From: Bacillota bacterium
Lineage (GTDB): Bacteria > Bacillota > Sulfobacillia > JAJZYS01
Length of the DNA stretch: 34,925 nt
Reading direction: 5' to 3'
Assembly (NCBI GenBank): GCA_021797925.1
Contig: JAJZYS010000003.1
Span: 1-34,925, forward strand
The position numbers and the translations under genes were made by a program. Below are positions 17,785-26,792 of this stretch, piece by piece (positions within the stretch are counted from its first letter, which is position 1; every line of letters starts with the position of its first letter). Under the pieces are notes generated by a model. The model searched no databases and was not told where the DNA came from. It was given only the letters and a program-made list of their open reading frames with translations.

Positions 17785-20700
17785 CGGCTGTCACCCGACG
17801 TGCCCCCGGTGGGGATGTCCCCGATCAGGGAGGCGCCGCCGCCGGTGGCGTAGACCCAGTACGCGTAGCCGTCGGCGACCGTGTCCGTGGTGTCCGACAG
17901 CGGGCTGGCCGACACCTTCAGGGTGCCGTTGGGATCCACGAGGCGGGCGATGAGGCCGTTCGTACCGGCGAGAAAGCGCGCGTACGTCTGCTGGCCCGAG
18001 AGCGACGAGGGACCCACCAGGTTCCAGCCGGGGGAGAGCGCGAGGTTCGGGGGCGGATTGAGCCTGGAGGTGGCGGAGAAGGAAAGGTTCACCGTGCCCG
18101 GACCCGCGAGATCCAGCTCGAAGCCCTGCATGGGCTCGGAGAGGAGCTGCGCCTCGTTCTGGCTCGTCACCTGGATCCACTGGCCGCCCTGGTACGCGTA
18201 CGCCGCGAGGAGGGACGCGCCCGCGTCCGAGAGCGCGGCGGCCAGGTCGGTGCTGGCGGGCACGAAGGGCAGCGACACGGTGTTCCAGCCGGGGTCGAGG
18301 ATGCGGCGCAGGGAGGTGGCCGCCGAGGTGACCGGCACGGAGGACGCGCCGGTGGCGGGCGCGTACTGGAACTGGATGCCGGCGCCGCCGACCGCCTCCA
18401 CAGCCGCGTTGAGCACCGCCACGCTCACGGTTCCCGTCCCGGGCGGGGTCGTCACGGTCAGGGTGTGATCGTCGACGACCTTGAGGTCCTGGCCCGGCGT
18501 CGCTCCGAAGAGGACTTGGACGGCGCCGGCGAAGCCGCTGCCCGTGAGGGTGACCTGGGTGCCCCCCGCGGCGGGCCCGGCCGTCGTGGAGATGGCGTCG
18601 ATCACGGGCACCGGTTCAAAGGCCACCTGGGTCACGCCGGTGAGCCCGACGGCGCCGTCGCTGTACACCGACGCGGTCACGGTCGCGGTCCCCGGCGACG
18701 GCGCCGTGAGCGTGGCCGCCACGCTGCCGTCGCCGGCCGTGGTCAGGTCGGTGTACGTGGAGCCCGTCACCGTGAACGAACCGAAGGAGGTCGTCAGCAC
18801 CACGGGCACGCCCGCCGCGGGCTCGCCGTCGGAGTCCTGGACCACCGCGCTCACACGGGCCGATCCGGTGCCCACGGCCACGTCGGGCGGCTGCGCGCCG
18901 ACGCTGACGGCCCCGAGACCGCCGCTGCCATGGCCCGTCCGATAGAGGAACTGGTCCTGGCTCGAGGTGGCGCTGAAGCCGCCCGAGTATCCCACCTGAA
19001 CGTTCACGGTTCCCGCCGCGTCGCCCAGCACGCCCAGGCCGGAGGGCGCCACCGCCTCGATGGTCGTGGGATCGACCACCGTGACGTCCTTCGCCGTGGC
19101 GCACGGGCCGCCCGACAGCGCGCAGAACTCGACGGGGGGCGGGGTGAGCAGGTACAGCTTCTGGCCCGCGGGGCAGGCCGCGGAGCACGGGATCGGCGTC
19201 TGGGCGTCCTGGAAGTTGGAGCCGGTGATGGTCACCTGCACCCCGCCGGTGATGGGCCCCGACGCGGGGGAGACCCCGGTGACCGTGGGCGGTCCCGTGG
19301 GAGGCGAGGCCACTTCGGGACGGCAGTTGCCCGCCGCCGACCCGGTGACGTCGTTGAATACGGTGACCGGCGAGACCGCGCTCCAGCCGCTCTGGGCGTA
19401 GACGCTCACGTAGACGGTCTCGGGACTGGAGACCGGCGGCGCGCACGCCAGGATCTCGTGGTCGTTGACCACCCGGAAACTCGTGGCGGGGGCGAAGGGC
19501 GGAAGGGAGTTAGCCGCGCCGGCGAGCGCCTGCGCGTACAGGGCGGGGTTGTCCGCGGGATCGGGCGCCCCGAACCAGACCTGGCTGACGCCGGTGAAGC
19601 CCGACCCGGTGACGGTCACCAGTTCTCCTCCTCCGGTGGGGCCCGACGACGGGCTGAGCCCGGTCACCGTCGGGCCGCTGGAGGAGGCCAGCTGCGCGAC
19701 GGTGAGCTGGCAGCTGCCCGTGCACACGTCGGCGCCGCCGGTGTCCTTCACCACGACCTTGTATGTTCCGGGCGAGAGCGCCGGCACCGTGGCGGTGATC
19801 GCGGTGTCGGTCACCGCCGAGACGTTGCCGAGGTCGGTGCACGCCCCTCCGCCGGCGGGGCACAGCTCCGCGGCCACCGGGCCGCTCCAGAACCCGCTGC
19901 CGGTGATGGTGATGTCCGCTCCGCCGTCACTGGAGACGGCGCTCGGCGTCACCGCCGAGATCTCGGGCGCCTTGACCTGGAACATCAGGGTGTCCCAGCG
20001 GGAGTCGAGCCAGATGGAGGTCGAGATGGGGTTGTTCACGTCGTCGAGGTCGGCCTGCGTCGCCGTCTCCACCGTGGAAGCGGCGGTGTGGGAGGACTCG
20101 TAGCTCACGCCCAGGGTGCTGCCGCTCAGCACGGACGAGCTGTAGCTGACGGACGTGCCCGCGCCCCCGAGATCGTCCTCGAAGGGGATGTTCACCGACG
20201 CCTCGACGCTGCTGGTGAGCACGCTCTCCACGGAGGACTCGAAGGTGGAGGTCTGGGTGGTCGTGTTCGTCTGGGATTGGGACTTGGTCAAGGTGACGAT
20301 GTAGTGGCCGTTGGTCCCGATGCCCGGCTGGCCCTGGGAGACGGTCTGGATCGGCGTCGCGAGGCCGCCCAGGGTCGTCGAGGGGTCGACCCCCTGCGAG
20401 CGCGCCGCCGCGAACGGGTCCATGTCGAGCAGGTTCTGGCATTCCGATGGTGACAGGACGACGCGCGCACCGCCGTAGTTGCCCGGGACGGGCAGCGGAT
20501 AGCCGTGGGTGCAGTGCAGCAGGGTGAAGGCGGGCACGTCGAACTGGGTCGACTGCGCCCCGATCATGGTGTACTGGGTGCCGGGATTCTGGCAGTTGCC
20601 GGCGCTGTCACACCAGCTGTTGTTCCACACCGCAAACTGCGGGTGCACGAGGAGCACGAACTGGTCGAACATCCACGGCTGCGTCCCGGGCGTGTCCAGC

Positions 20701-22769
20701 TGGAGCAGGCCCCCCCCCGAGTAGTTCTCGTAGCTCTTCCACGACTGCCCGAAGCCGCTCTCCAGTGCCAGGGCGTGGCCCACAGTCGCCTCCTGCGAGG
20801 TCGTGCTGCTCGTGGTCTGGTCCCAGGTCGTGGTATCGGTCACGCAGACGATGCATCCCAGCCCCGGAACGTCCCCGAAGCTCGCCTGCACGGAGGTGGA
20901 GAGCTGGGTGGAGGTCGCGGCGGTGTTGGACTGGGAGTGGCCCACGGTGAAGTCGGTCTCGCTGGTCTGCGTCTGGGTGAGCGAGAAGGACGAGGAGCTC
21001 TGGTCGCCCGGGGGCTGGTAGAGGATCTTGTACGGCAGCACCCCGAGCTGGACGAGGGCGGTGGGCGCGCGGAACTCGAAGAATCGCTCGCCGGTGTCGA
21101 TGGGGTAGAGCGTGCCCTGGGTCTGCACGCTGCGCTCGAGGACGACGACCCACGACGCCATGGGCGTGGGGAACGTGATGGAACCGTCGGCGGTCTGACC
21201 GCTCGTCACCGAAAGGTTCGTCGCCTGCACCAGGGTCCCGCACTGGGTGCCGCCGTCGAATGTGACCCCCTGGCCGGGGTTCGTCCCGCTGCCCGCGCTC
21301 ACGGCGGTGTTCTGGCACGCGCTCACGAAGCTCTGGTTGTACGCGATCGGCTGCGTCAGCACCATGAAGCGGCAGATCGCGCCGCTGGCGGCCCCCGAGG
21401 CGGCGGAGCAGCTGACGGGCACCTGGGTCATGGGCGAGGTGGTCGCCTCCGTCGGCGCCCCGAGCTGCTCGTAGTCCAGGGGGTTCCCCTGGGCGTCCTT
21501 GGTGGACTGGGGAACGATGAACCCCTGGGTGTAGGGCTGGCTCCCGGAAGTCCCGGTCGCGGTGATCGACGCGGCCGGCTTCGTGCCGATGGCGAGCCCC
21601 GGCGGCACGAACGGGGCCTGCGGCTGGAACTTGCTGATCGCCAGCTGCGGCGCGGCCGTCGACGGCGGGGCCGCGGAGCCGAAGTAGAAGGTCGGGGAGG
21701 TGCCGGTGAACGTGAGCGCGGAGTAGGTCTGGCTGGGAACGACGGACACCGTGACCGCGTCCCCGTGGGAGGTGGCCGCGGGGTTGGTCACGTCGCGGAT
21801 GGTGACGTGCACCACCTGCCCTCCCGGGAGCAGGGCGTCGCCCGGCAGGTTCAGATAGGCGCTCGAGGGGTCGGCCTGATACACGGACGTGGGTGCGATG
21901 GCGAGCGAGCCGTCCTGGATGGTGTAGTCGGCGGCTTGCCCGGGGAAGGCGGCACCCGCCTCGTCGGACAGGATGATCTGGCTGGAGGTGCCCGCGATGT
22001 TCCCGGGAGCGAGAAAGGAGACGTTCCAGGTCGTCCCCACGGCCTGCGCCGCCGACGTCGACGGCGCCGCCGCCACGTCGGGCACGGTCAGGGCCACCCC
22101 CTGGTCCGGTTCGCCGAACCTGAGGACGCCCGTCGCGACGGGAAGTCCCGGCGAGGTCACGGTCACCGTGTCCGCGAGGGGAGTCGAGCTGAACGCGTTG
22201 CTGAGCGGGTTGGTCATCCCGCTGATCGCCAGCGTGCCGGTGTCCGGGAAGTCCGTCTGGTCGGCGGAGGTGAGGCCGCCGAAGGCGACGTAGGTGACCC
22301 CGGCCAGGGAAAAGCGCTTCGAGCCGGTGAGCGTCTGCGTCTGTCCGCTCACCTGCAGGGTCAGGACGTAGTCGGCCGGATCGGCGGGAAACTGCGAGAT
22401 CGCGCTGTCGGTCACGGACTCGAACACGAAGACCCCGGCGTCGCCGTATTTCTGGATACACGCGGCGAAGGCCTTGAGCTCTTCGTACCGCAGGGTGGTA
22501 CCGACGGGTGCCGTCACGGGATACGCGGCGCCGCAGAGGCTCGCGGCGCCGTGGACGTGAACGGCGACGGGGGCTTGCTCCAGCGTCCACGTCACGCCCT
22601 TGACGCCCGAGATGTACGTGGTCGCCGTGGCGACAAGCTGCCCCGTGGTGCCGGCGGCGGCGGGCGGCGGTGCGGACAGCGCCATCGACACGAGGCCCAG
22701 CAGTGCCGACACGACGCCGAGCGGCCGCCACCCGCCTCGGCGCCCGCGAATCCTGACATGATCGCCCAA
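17781..22769 (-). CDS. Giant secreted protein (1662 aa): signal peptide, two Ser/Thr-rich strand modules, about four IPT/TIG repeats, Big_1-like domain, C-terminal GWN repeats
   Basis: TTG start with AAGGAGG SD; TIG repeats PTVTGLSPSSGPTGGGELVTVTGSGF, PTVTGVSPASGPITGGVQVTITGSNF, PVIDAISTTAGPAAGGTQVTLTGSGF, PEISAVTPSAVSSDGGADITITGSGF; C-terminal LDPGWNTVSLPF and LSPGWNLVGPSS; ATGA overlap with SLH gene. Confidence 0.9.
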   Translation of the reverse strand: MGDHVRIRGRRGGWRPLGVVSALLGLVSMALSAPPPAAAGTTGQLVATATTYISGVKGVTWTLEQAPVAVHVHGAASLCGAAYPVTAPVGTTLRYEELKAFAACIQKYGDAGVFVFESVTDSAISQFPADPADYVLTLQVSGQTQTLTGSKRFSLAGVTYVAFGGLTSADQTDFPDTGTLAISGMTNPLSNAFSSTPLADTVTVTSPGLPVATGVLRFGEPDQGVALTVPDVAAAPSTSAAQAVGTTWNVSFLAPGNIAGTSSQIILSDEAGAAFPGQAADYTIQDGSLAIAPTSVYQADPSSAYLNLPGDALLPGGQVVHVTIRDVTNPAATSHGDAVTVSVVPSQTYSALTFTGTSPTFYFGSAAPPSTAAPQLAISKFQPQAPFVPPGLAIGTKPAASITATGTSGSQPYTQGFIVPQSTKDAQGNPLDYEQLGAPTEATTSPMTQVPVSCSAASGAASGAICRFMVLTQPIAYNQSFVSACQNTAVSAGSGTNPGQGVTFDGGTQCGTLVQATNLSVTSGQTADGSITFPTPMASWVVVLERSVQTQGTLYPIDTGERFFEFRAPTALVQLGVLPYKILYQPPGDQSSSSFSLTQTQTSETDFTVGHSQSNTAATSTQLSTSVQASFGDVPGLGCIVCVTDTTTWDQTTSSTTSQEATVGHALALESGFGQSWKSYENYSGGGLLQLDTPGTQPWMFDQFVLLVHPQFAVWNNSWCDSAGNCQNPGTQYTMIGAQSTQFDVPAFTLLHCTHGYPLPVPGNYGGARVVLSPSECQNLLDMDPFAAARSQGVDPSTTLGGLATPIQTVSQGQPGIGTNGHYIVTLTKSQSQTNTTTQTSTFESSVESVLTSSVEASVNIPFEDDLGGAGTSVSYSSSVLSGSTLGVSYESSHTAASTVETATQADLDDVNNPISTSIWLDSRWDTLMFQVKAPEISAVTPSAVSSDGGADITITGSGFWSGPVAAELCPAGGGACTDLGNVSAVTDTAITATVPALSPGTYKVVVKDTGGADVCTGSCQLTVAQLASSSGPTVTGLSPSSGPTGGGELVTVTGSGFTGVSQVWFGAPDPADNPALYAQALAGAANSLPPFAPATSFRVVNDHEILACAPPVSSPETVYVSVYAQSGWSAVSPVTVFNDVTGSAAGNCRPEVASPPTGPPTVTGVSPASGPITGGVQVTITGSNFQDAQTPIPCSAACPAGQKLYLLTPPPVEFCALSGGPCATAKDVTVVDPTTIEAVAPSGLGVLGDAAGTVNVQVGYSGGFSATSSQDQFLYRTGHGSGGLGAVSVGAQPPDVAVGTGSARVSAVVQDSDGEPAAGVPVVLTTSFGSFTVTGSTYTDLTTAGDGSVAATLTAPSPGTATVTASVYSDGAVGLTGVTQVAFEPVPVIDAISTTAGPAAGGTQVTLTGSGFAGAVQVLFGATPGQDLKVVDDHTLTVTTPPGTGTVSVAVLNAAVEAVGGAGIQFQYAPATGASSVPVTSAATSLRRILDPGWNTVSLPFVPASTDLAAALSDAGASLLAAYAYQGGQWIQVTSQNEAQLLSEPMQGFELDLAGPGTVNLSFSATSRLNPPPNLALSPGWNLVGPSSLSGQQTYARFLAGTNGLIARLVDPNGTLKVSASPLSDTTDTVADGYAYWVYATGGGASLIGDIPTGGTSGDSR

Positions 22770-23090
22770 TGGCCTTCCTCCTTGTTAAGGTAGAGGTGCC
22801 GCCGCGGTCGCGGCGCCTTCGAGAGGGATCCGGGTCGATGCTCGCCCCTGCGGCGGGGTGTCGGCGGTCGCGAGCGGGAGGATCGGTCTTCCTCCCGGGC
22901 CGCTCGCACCCGGCTGCTCCAGGACTGCGTCACCTTGCGCGCCGGGGCGTGAACCGCCGGCGCGGGGTGTCACCGCGACCTCAGTGGGGACAGGCCGGTT
23001 CCAGCCTGCTCCTTCTATTCATACCGCTCCGGCGTCTCCGCGGCGGCACAGGCGCATCTCTTCGGCGTCACACGTGCCATCGACAGCACA

Positions 23091-23117
23091 GCGGCCGACG
23101 TCGTCGACGTCGGCCGC
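23091..23117. repeat. Perfect inverted repeat, 13-bp arms around one central T
   Basis: GCGGCCGACGTCG-T-CGACGTCGGCCGC, about 20 bp beyond the BTAD stop codon. Confidence 0.9.
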
Positions 23118-23137
23118 GAAACGCGCGATGAACCTTG

Positions 23138-26100
23138 TTAGCCTGTGCGGTCCGCCGGTTGCAAAGGGCCGTCCCCCGCGGGCTGCGCCTTCCACCGCCC
23201 GGGAGGCAGCGCCGCGTGGGCGTCCGCCCAGCGCAGCCCCGTACGGTGCAGGAGCCGCACCGCGTGGCTCGCGTGGTGGCTGCGCGCGGCGGGCGTGGGG
23301 GCGAGGTGGGAGAGGACCGCGTGGCAGCGCGCCAGCTCCGGCAGCGCGCCGATGGCCTCGGCTTCCGCCAGCGCCGCCTCGATCAGGCGCACGGCGCGAT
23401 CGCGCTCGCCGGTGACGGCGGTGCACAGCCCCAGGGCGCGACCGCACAGCGCGATGTCGTAGCGGACGTTGTCCCGTCGGGCCTCGGCCAGGGCCTCCTC
23501 GGCGGCGAGGCGTCCAGCGCGGGCGTCGCCGGCGCTGAGCCTCGCCAGCGCCAGCATGCCCCGGGCGTGGGGCACGAAGATGCGGGTGCCGGCCTGCCTG
23601 GCCAGGGCGAGGGCGTGCTCCTGCACCCGCAGCCCGCGCTGCACGTCGCCCGTGCGCACCAGGGCCAGTCCGTACGGCACGGCGGCCAGATAGCTCAGGT
23701 ACGGGAAGCCGGTCCGGCGCGAGAGCAGCCGGGCCTTGCGGCCGCTGGAGCGGGCCTGGGGCCACGCCCCGCGGATCCCCGCGGCGATGGCCCGAAAGGC
23801 GTGCACGTACGCGAGGTGCAGCTCCTCCCCCGCCCGGCGCTCCTCCAGCCAGTCGTACAGCGTGGAGGCGAAGTGGAAGTTGCCGCGGGCCACCTGCACG
23901 ATGCCGATGGTCACCATGGCCACGGTGGCGTCCAGCACGTTCCGCGCCGCCTCGTGGAGCGAGCCGGCCTCGGCCAGCACGGGCAGGGCCAGCTGGAAGT
24001 TGCCCTGCATGGCCTCGCCCAGGCCCTGGGCGAGGAGGCCCGCCGCCCGAAGCCGTTCGTCCGCCAGCGTCTGGGCGGCGGCGACGACCCGGGCACCGCG
24101 GTGGGCGGCCTCGCGGTAGCGTCCCTCGTAGAAGTCGAGCCGGGCACAGGTGGCCGCGACGCCCGCCTCGATGCGGGCGTCGCGAATGGCCCTGGCCTCG
24201 TGGCGGGCGTCGTTCAGGAACACGTGGGCCTCGGCGGGCCGCACGTAGAGCGCGGCGGTGGCGAGCTCCAGCCGGATGGCCGCCCTCCTGGCGAGGACCC
24301 CGGGGGTCGGCGCCAGCTCGTCGCTCAGCGTGAGCGCCTGCTCGAGCAGGGAGACCGCCCCGCCGAGAAACGCCGCGCCGCGGGCGGCCGTGGCGGCCCT
24401 GAGCAGCCAGTCCAGCGCCTCCTCTCGGACCCCGCCCGCCGCCGCGTGCAGGGCGGCTGCGCCCATGTCGGGCCAGGACGCCTGGCGGGCGGGCACGCCC
24501 GAGGGAAGACCGCCCGTCCGCCCCGTCGCCAGGTCCCGCGCCAGCACCCGGAACGCCGCCCGGTGCAGCATCGCGCGGCGGGTATCGCTCTGCGCGGCGA
24601 GGACCCAGCGCCTTAGGACGTCGTGGCGGAAGTGCACCATGGGGCGGCCCCACGGGTCGCTGCGCTCCACCACCAGGCCGATGCGCTCAAGGTCCTCGAA
24701 CGCGTCCACCGCCTCCGCCTCGCTCAGTCCGGCGACCTGGCGCGCCGCCTCGAGGTCCACGCCGCCGTCGAAGACGGCCAGCGCCCCCGCCAGCCGGCGA
24801 CCGGTCGCCGGCAGGTGGCCCAGGCGGTCCGCCAGGGCGCGTTCCACCTGTGACGGCGCGCCCGTCGGGGGCAGGCCCTGGGCCAGGGCGGACAGGAGCT
24901 CGGTCGCCAGCAGGGGATTTCCGCCCGTTTCCCGGTAGAGTTCCTCCAGGGCGCGCTCGTCCCGTGCCCCCACGATGTGCTGGGCCAGCTGGCCGACGCC
25001 GGCGAGGGAGAGGGGCGACAGGTCTACGCGGGAGAGACGACCCGAGCGACGCAGCGAGGCGAACAGCCGCCCCAGGCTCGGCGCGTCGGCGTCGCCGCGC
25101 GTGGTCGCCACCACGGCGAGGCCTCGCTGGCCGGGAGCGGCCGCCGGTTCGAGGAGCATCCGCAGCGAGTCCTCGTCCCCGAACTGGATGTCCTCCATGG
25201 CGACCAGCACCGGTGCCGGGACGGCATTGAGCGCCCGTCGCATCGCCTGCAGCAGGCGCATCCGCTCCACGAGGGGAGGCAGGGGCCCGGGCGCAGGCAC
25301 GTCGGGGCGCTCGTGGAGGATGTCCGGGAGGATCCGGGCCAGTTCCGAAAGCCAGACGTCGGGCAGGGCTCCGGGGGCGCTCAGCGTCGCGATCAGCGGT
25401 TCCAGGGCTTCCGCGAGCACGGCGAAGGGCAACTCGCGCAGGCTCTCGCGGCAGCGCACCCACAGCATGGTGTCGTAGCGCGTGCCCGCGGCGGCGACCG
25501 CCTCGCCCAGCAGCCGGCTCTTGCCGATCCCGGCCTCGCCCGCGAGGAGCACCACCTGCGCCTCGCCGGTCGCGGCGGCACCCAGGATCCGGGTCACGCG
25601 CGCGAGTTCCGGTCCGCGCTCCACCAGCGGCGCCTCGGCCAGCGCCCTGGGCAGGGGCCGCACGGTCGGCTGCACGGCGGACCGGCCCTCTCCGGCGCGC
25701 CCCCGGCCGGCGATGCGGGCCCGCAGTTCCTCCGTCTCGACCGAGGGATGCACGCCCAGCTCGCGCCGGAGCAGTTCCCGGCAGGTCGCGTACTGGGTGA
25801 GGGCGGACGCTCGGTCCCCCGAGGCGGAAAGCGCCTGCATGAGATAGCGGTGGAACCGCTCCTGAAAGGCGTCCACGGATAGGGCCTTGCGGGCGCTCAC
25901 GGCCAGCGCGGACCACGCCCCCACGGCGGCCTGCGCGGCGCACAGGTCCTCGAGAACGTCGAGGAAGCGCGTCTCCCACGCCGTACGCTGCTGGGCGAGC
26001 CACGACTCGAACGCGTCGCAGCCGGAAAGCGTGAACCCCTCCAGGAACGGTCCCCGCCACTGGGCGGCCGCGAGCTCGAGCGACTGGGCCCGGGCCTCGG

Positions 26101-26443
26101 GCCCGGACGCCGCGCGGGCCGCGTCCACGTGCCTGGCGAAGGCGACCGTGTCCACCCGGATGTCCTGGGCGGGCTGCCAGCAAAGCTCGTCCGCCGAGGC
26201 GCCAATCGGCCACTGGGGCAGGGCCGCGCGCAGCCGGCTCAGGGTCACGGCCAGACTGTGGCGCCCGGCGGCGTCGCCCGTACCCTCCCACAGCAGGGCC
26301 ACCGCGGCGCTGCGGGCGATGCGACCGGTGGGCTGGGAGGAAAGCAGGGCGAGGAGGGCCGTTCCCTTGCGCGGAAGGCGTGCGGGGGTTTGGGTGCCCA
26401 CATCGACGCTCGCGGGGCCCAGAAGTCGGATCCACATGGCCAA
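23138..26443 (-). CDS. BTAD (SARP-type) transcriptional regulator with AAA ATPase and long helical TPR-like C-terminus
   Basis: WIRLLGPASVDVG...LLWEGTGDAAGRHSLAVTLSRLRAALP; BTAD region LYL-type helices; Walker A VVLLAGEAGIGKSRLLGE; repeated helical C-terminus. ATG at 26437 is an alternative start. Confidence 0.92.
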   Translation of the reverse strand: MAMWIRLLGPASVDVGTQTPARLPRKGTALLALLSSQPTGRIARSAAVALLWEGTGDAAGRHSLAVTLSRLRAALPQWPIGASADELCWQPAQDIRVDTVAFARHVDAARAASGPEARAQSLELAAAQWRGPFLEGFTLSGCDAFESWLAQQRTAWETRFLDVLEDLCAAQAAVGAWSALAVSARKALSVDAFQERFHRYLMQALSASGDRASALTQYATCRELLRRELGVHPSVETEELRARIAGRGRAGEGRSAVQPTVRPLPRALAEAPLVERGPELARVTRILGAAATGEAQVVLLAGEAGIGKSRLLGEAVAAAGTRYDTMLWVRCRESLRELPFAVLAEALEPLIATLSAPGALPDVWLSELARILPDILHERPDVPAPGPLPPLVERMRLLQAMRRALNAVPAPVLVAMEDIQFGDEDSLRMLLEPAAAPGQRGLAVVATTRGDADAPSLGRLFASLRRSGRLSRVDLSPLSLAGVGQLAQHIVGARDERALEELYRETGGNPLLATELLSALAQGLPPTGAPSQVERALADRLGHLPATGRRLAGALAVFDGGVDLEAARQVAGLSEAEAVDAFEDLERIGLVVERSDPWGRPMVHFRHDVLRRWVLAAQSDTRRAMLHRAAFRVLARDLATGRTGGLPSGVPARQASWPDMGAAALHAAAGGVREEALDWLLRAATAARGAAFLGGAVSLLEQALTLSDELAPTPGVLARRAAIRLELATAALYVRPAEAHVFLNDARHEARAIRDARIEAGVAATCARLDFYEGRYREAAHRGARVVAAAQTLADERLRAAGLLAQGLGEAMQGNFQLALPVLAEAGSLHEAARNVLDATVAMVTIGIVQVARGNFHFASTLYDWLEERRAGEELHLAYVHAFRAIAAGIRGAWPQARSSGRKARLLSRRTGFPYLSYLAAVPYGLALVRTGDVQRGLRVQEHALALARQAGTRIFVPHARGMLALARLSAGDARAGRLAAEEALAEARRDNVRYDIALCGRALGLCTAVTGERDRAVRLIEAALAEAEAIGALPELARCHAVLSHLAPTPAARSHHASHAVRLLHRTGLRWADAHAALPPGRWKAQPAGDGPLQPADRTG

Positions 26444-26666
26444 TCAACCACCCGTGCCTCAGGGGCCAGCGTGACGACCCGCGAAGATGACCGGGACCCA
26501 AGGCCTCTACGCGTCCTGGGCGGGGCCGGCACACCGTCAAACTCGTGGACCAGGATCTGGCGGCCGAGGCGTTGTGGCTCCAGCACTTCGATGGCGACGA
26601 AGGCGTGTCCTTCCGAGCGGGCGAGAATCGAGCGTTCGCGGCCGCGAACCGTTTGGGCAGCGGCGA

Positions 26667-26682
26667 GCGCGAGCGCTCGCGC
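26667..26682. repeat. 16-bp perfect palindrome upstream of OLE promoter
   Basis: GCGCGAGCGCTCGCGC. Confidence 0.8.
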
Positions 26683-26759
26683 GGGGGCGATTGCGCCCCT
26701 GCACCTTCGCCCATTCACTGCCACTGGCCGGAGCCGGTGGCGCCAAACGCGCCTGACGC

Positions 26760-26787
26760 TTGGCGGATGGCGGCCGCGACGTATAAT
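26760..26787 (+). promoter_or_regulatory. Candidate sigma-A promoter for OLE RNA
   Basis: TTGGCG (26760-26765), 16-nt spacer, consensus TATAAT (26782-26787). Confidence 0.6.
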
Positions 26788-26792
26788 AGAGA

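Noticed and set aside
20505-22793. 762-aa plus-strand ORF opposite the TIG protein
   Set aside because: Low-complexity Gly/Arg/His translation with no motifs; the minus frame has signal peptide, SD and TIG repeats
23091-23117. Calling the 27-nt palindrome a classical rho-independent terminator
   Set aside because: No T-rich tract follows on either strand
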